DNA of 7,504 bases from Acidobacteriota bacterium (lineage in GTDB: Bacteria > Acidobacteriota > Vicinamibacteria > Fen-336). Positions within the stretch are counted from its first letter, which is position 1. Every line of letters starts with the position of its first letter. Both the position numbers and the translations under genes were made by a program. Under the pieces are notes generated by a model. It worked only from the letters and a program-made list of their open reading frames with translations. It had not been told where the DNA came from and made no database searches. This document shows, piece after piece, positions 5,613-7,504 of the stretch. The stretch is from the NCBI GenBank assembly GCA_003155335.1, contig PMCG01000223.1, positions 658 to 8,161 of the forward strand, read 5' to 3'.

Positions 5613-6683
5613 TCACGCCCAGTCGTCGCCGCGCAACCCTGACACAGCAACCACGCCGTCGACGAGCATATCCATCACCAGGCCGCGGTGAGCATTGGCA
5701 GCGAGAGCCCGGGCGCTCCGCTCCACCTGCTCCGCTAGCTCCGCCGCACGCTTCCCGAACGCGCCGGCGGCCAGCGGCGAGAGACGCTCGCGCACGTCGA
5801 TGTTGAGCGCGTGCTCCTCTGCCGCGCCCTCGCTCAGCAGGGCGACATCGCGCAGCAACGACCGCAGAATCCTGAGCGCGTCACGCGGCTCATCCAGATC
5901 CGCTAGCGTCTGGGCAGCGTCCAAACGCCCCAGCTCGTCCAGCTCGCCCCAGCGTTCGATCAATCCGATGAGCTCCTCGCGCAGGTTGCGGTAGGCCGTG
6001 GAATCGAAGGCGATCGCGGTCTTCAGGCTCCCGCCACTCAGTCGAGTCCTCAGGCGCGCCTCCTCTGGCGAGACGCCCCATCTCTCGACCAGCGCTGACT
6101 CGATCGTCGCCGGCGGCAGCGCCGCGAAGCGCAGCCGCTGGCAGCGCGAGCGAATCGTCGCCGGCAGCGCCTCCGTGGACGCGGTCACCAGCAGGAAGTG
6201 CGTGCCGGCCGGCGGCTCCTCCAGGCTCTTGAGCAGCGCGTTGGCAGCCTGTTCGGTGAGCCGGTGCGCGTCGTCGATGACGATGGCGCGGCCGCGACCT
6301 TCGAACGAACGCTCCCCCACCTCGCTCACGATGGCGCGCGCCTGCTCCACCCGAATGGTCTCTGTCGACGGCTCAACGAGCAGCAGATCAGGATGCAGGC
6401 GCAGGTTGAAGGCTGACGGCTCGTCCGATGCCTGAGCCTGTGCTCGCAAGTCCGCCAGGGTGTCGCTGGCGCGCGCGATGCGCAGGCACGACGAGCACTG
6501 GCCGCAGGCGTCATTGCTGCTCTGCTCGCAGATCAAGGCGCGTCCCACCTCGATCGCCAGCGTCCGCTTTCCGACGCCCTCCGGTCCGCTGAAGAGCAAC
6601 GCCGACGGCAGCCGTCCGCGGTCGAGGGCGTGCCTCAACGCTGCCTTCACGCGTTCGTGCCCGAGGACGTCAGAGAGCGGCAC
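5613..6683 (-). CDS. holB: DNA polymerase III subunit delta' (clamp loader)
   Basis: The protein has 356 residues. It is the delta-prime subunit of the clamp-loader complex that opens the beta sliding clamp at primed DNA. Seen: AAA+ domain with GPEGVGKR (33-40, Walker A-like; the final Ser/Thr is displaced to Thr41), a zinc-binding cysteine set C52, C60, C63, C66, a Walker B-like AIVIDDAHRL at 133-142 (DDAH instead of DEAD), LLKSLEEPP at 150-158, TAST sensor-1 region at 167-170, and IRSRCQRLRF at 177-186, which carries the conserved SRC arginine finger. An insertion rich in Ala/Ser/Asp (about 72-96) after the zinc cysteines is longer than I would expect. The remainder is the helical collar region. 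The start is a GTG at 6681-6683 inside the end of tmk, a 14-nt overlap without clear SD, implying translational coupling; tmk-holB is a widely conserved pair. DnaX can be excluded by length and the missing tau domains. Confidence 0.94.
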   Translation of the reverse strand: MPLSDVLGHERVKAALRHALDRGRLPSALLFSGPEGVGKRTLAIEVGRALICEQSSNDACGQCSSCLRIARASDTLADLRAQAQASDEPSAFNLRLHPDLLLVEPSTETIRVEQARAIVSEVGERSFEGRGRAIVIDDAHRLTEQAANALLKSLEEPPAGTHFLLVTASTEALPATIRSRCQRLRFAALPPATIESALVERWGVSPEEARLRTRLSGGSLKTAIAFDSTAYRNLREELIGLIERWGELDELGRLDAAQTLADLDEPRDALRILRSLLRDVALLSEGAAEEHALNIDVRERLSPLAAGAFGKRAAELAEQVERSARALAANAHRGLVMDMLVDGVVAVSGLRGDDWA

Positions 6684-7293
6684 TGCTGCGCCCGATTCCG
6701 CGTGCGGCCACCGCCGCGCGCACCAGCATGGCGACCTCGGCCTCGTCGCCGCTGCCGTCGATCACCACCCAGCGCGTCCGCTCCTCTCGTGCGAGGCAGT
6801 GGTAGCCCTCGCGCACGCGTTCGTGGAATTCGCGCACCTCAACCTCGATGCGGTCCGCCACGCCGCGACGACGCGCACGCGCCAGGCCAATCTCCACAGG
6901 CACGTCGATGAGGACCGTCAGATCGGGCGACAGCCCGCCTGTCGCATGCGCGGCCAATGAGCGCACGAGCTCCAGCGAGAGTCCACGTCCGTAACCCTGG
7001 TACGCCAGCGTCGAGTCGGTGTAGCGATCCGAGACCACCGTGCGTCCCGCTGCGAGCGCCGGACGCACGACCTCCTCGACGTGCTGCGCGCGATCGGCGA
7101 AGAACAGCAGCAGCTCGGCGACGGGACTGACGCGACCGCCCTTGGCCAGCACCAGCTCGCGAATGGCACGGCCGAGAGCGGTGCCCCCGGGCTCGGCCGT
7201 CAGAAGCGCCTGCGGCCCGAGCCACTCGGCGAGCCGTCGCGCCTGCGTGCTCTTCCCGCAGCCCTCGATTCCCTCAATGCTCACGAAAGACAT
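6670..7293 (-). CDS. tmk: Thymidylate kinase
   Basis: It phosphorylates dTMP to dTDP with ATP in the cytoplasm, an essential step to dTTP. At 207 residues it has the usual length. Seen: P-loop GIEGCGKST at 8-16, EPGG at 34-37, FADRAQH at 65-71, the DRY motif at 89-91 followed by DSTLAYQGYGRG (dTMP-binding), a basic LID segment RARRRGVADRIE at 139-150, and FHERVREGY at 156-164. All catalytic elements are intact. The P-loop lacks the basic residue of type I enzymes while the LID is arginine-rich, fitting the E. coli-like type II arrangement. It overlaps holB by 14 nt, so nucleotide supply and clamp loading are co-expressed. The ATG at 7293 has no SD, but a TAGAAT hexamer ends 7 nt upstream, raising the possibility of leaderless transcription. 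Confidence 0.96.
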   Translation of the reverse strand: MSFVSIEGIEGCGKSTQARRLAEWLGPQALLTAEPGGTALGRAIRELVLAKGGRVSPVAELLLFFADRAQHVEEVVRPALAAGRTVVSDRYTDSTLAYQGYGRGLSLELVRSLAAHATGGLSPDLTVLIDVPVEIGLARARRRGVADRIEVEVREFHERVREGYHCLAREERTRWVVIDGSGDEAEVAMLVRAAVAARGIGRSSAAL

Positions 7294-7300
7294 GGCCGCT

Positions 7301-7306
7301 ATTCTA
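7301..7306 (-). promoter_or_regulatory. Candidate -10 element of a leaderless tmk promoter
   Basis: TAGAAT on the minus strand (five of six to TATAAT) ends 7 nt before the tmk ATG, which would place the transcription start at or beside the A of the start codon. The position 17 bp upstream (GGGCCA, 7324-7329) is a poor -35. No SD lies between. This geometry is known for leaderless genes in other phyla; here it rests on one hexamer. Confidence 0.35.
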
Positions 7307-7365
7307 TCCGCGAACGCTCGCCCTGGCCCATCTGGCGGCAGTATTCACCCGGCCAGCGGTGGACG

Positions 7366-7389
7366 AGGGGCGATTCATGAATCGCCCCT
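7366..7389. repeat. Perfect 24-bp palindrome, dispersed-repeat type
   Basis: A perfect inverted repeat with 12-base arms and no spacer, half-site AGGGGCGATTCA, sits in the divergent region between tmk and tRNA-Phe. Neither 7365/7390 nor the next two outward base pairs match. From memory, palindromes of the AGGGGCG...CGCCCCT kind occur as dispersed copies in many environmental genomes; I cannot confirm this here. It could be a REP-like or mobile palindromic element, or an operator acting on the divergent genes. No transposase is near. Confidence 0.7.
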
Positions 7390-7413
7390 ACACCGCCCGC
7401 GTCCGCGCCGAGA

Positions 7414-7442
7414 TTGACCGCGCGGCGCTGTCGTGTTTCAAT
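7414..7442 (+). promoter_or_regulatory. Promoter of tRNA-Phe
   Basis: TTGACC (7414-7419, five of six) and TTCAAT (7437-7442, four of six) are separated by 17 bp, placing the start near 7449, about 10 nt before the tRNA. The GCGCGCC discriminator downstream of the -10 is GC-rich, as is common in stable-RNA promoters under stringent control. The -35 hexamer is identical to the one proposed for the csgG-like promoter. Confidence 0.6.
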
Positions 7443-7458
7443 TTGCGCGCCTCTGAGT

Positions 7459-7504
7459 GGCCTGGTAGCTCAGCTGGTAGAGCAGAGGACTGAAAATCCT
7501 TGTG
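7459..7504 (+). tRNA. tRNA-Phe (anticodon GAA), cut by the window edge
   Basis: The first 46 nt of a tRNA are present. The 5' acceptor strand is 7459-7465 followed by TA; the D stem GCTC/GAGC (7468-7471, 7480-7483) encloses loop AGCTGGTA; the anticodon stem GAGGA/TCCTT (7485-7489, 7497-7501, with one G-U pair) encloses loop CTGAAAA with anticodon GAA at 7492-7494. The variable loop begins GTG and the T arm and 3' acceptor lie beyond the window. A purine-rich 3' side of the anticodon loop fits tRNA-Phe. Confidence 0.93.

Noticed and set aside
5593..5640. Promoter for the hfq-like gene at the end of holB (TTGCGC, 18 bp, TAGAAA on the minus strand)
   Set aside because: The -35 matches only three of six bases and the -10 four of six; too weak to list as a feature without a mapped start site.
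7377..7458. Short plus-strand reading frame whose RVRAEIDRAAL resembles the start of alanine racemase (AEIDLAALRHN...)
   Set aside because: It would start inside the palindrome, loses the resemblance after AAL, and runs into the tRNA. The bases coding EID also form the TTGACC box of the tRNA promoter. An eroded alr remnant is possible but not supported.

Overview
The window is about 7.5 kb of GC-rich bacterial chromosome that looks like ordinary housekeeping DNA. I see no phage, transposase, CRISPR array or plasmid function. The best hint to the host is an Hfq-like Sm protein with a long N-terminal extension and a TIEWYDK-type core. From memory this resembles Hfq homologues of Acidobacteriota and similar deep-branching soil or sediment phyla, but I hold that assignment weakly. 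GC-rich third positions, mixed Shine-Dalgarno (SD) use and GTG starts fit such a genome.

Layout: at the left edge is the C-terminal half of a rightward nucleotide-sugar epimerase/decarboxylase (1-480). All other protein genes run leftward. Read in their direction of transcription from the right edge they are: thymidylate kinase tmk; the DNA polymerase III delta-prime subunit holB, overlapping tmk by 14 nt; a 127-bp leader with nested inverted repeats; the Hfq-like gene; a secreted alpha/beta-hydrolase lipoprotein 15 nt behind it; a type-II (zinc-finger-less) DnaJ/CbpA co-chaperone; a secreted CsgG-family protein with its own sigma70-type promoter; and pgsA followed by an AI-2E-family membrane protein, joined by an ATGA stop/start overlap. 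At the right edge is the 5' part of a rightward tRNA-Phe(GAA) with a good promoter. A perfect 24-bp palindrome lies between tmk and the tRNA.

The genes form several small transcription units rather than one pathway: DNA precursor and replication functions (tmk-holB), RNA chaperone plus hydrolase (hfq-like and 4061-5149), protein folding (J protein), an envelope protein (CsgG-like), and phospholipid synthesis with a membrane permease (pgsA and 523-1644).

No previously undescribed multi-gene system is evident. The points most worth a second look are non-coding: the switch-like inverted repeats in the hfq-like leader, a short-loop G-quadruplex motif just after the J-protein stop codon and upstream of the csgG-like promoter, the dispersed-type palindrome next to the tRNA, and a possible leaderless promoter for tmk. 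There is no gene-free stretch over 300 bp; the longest is 7294-7458.
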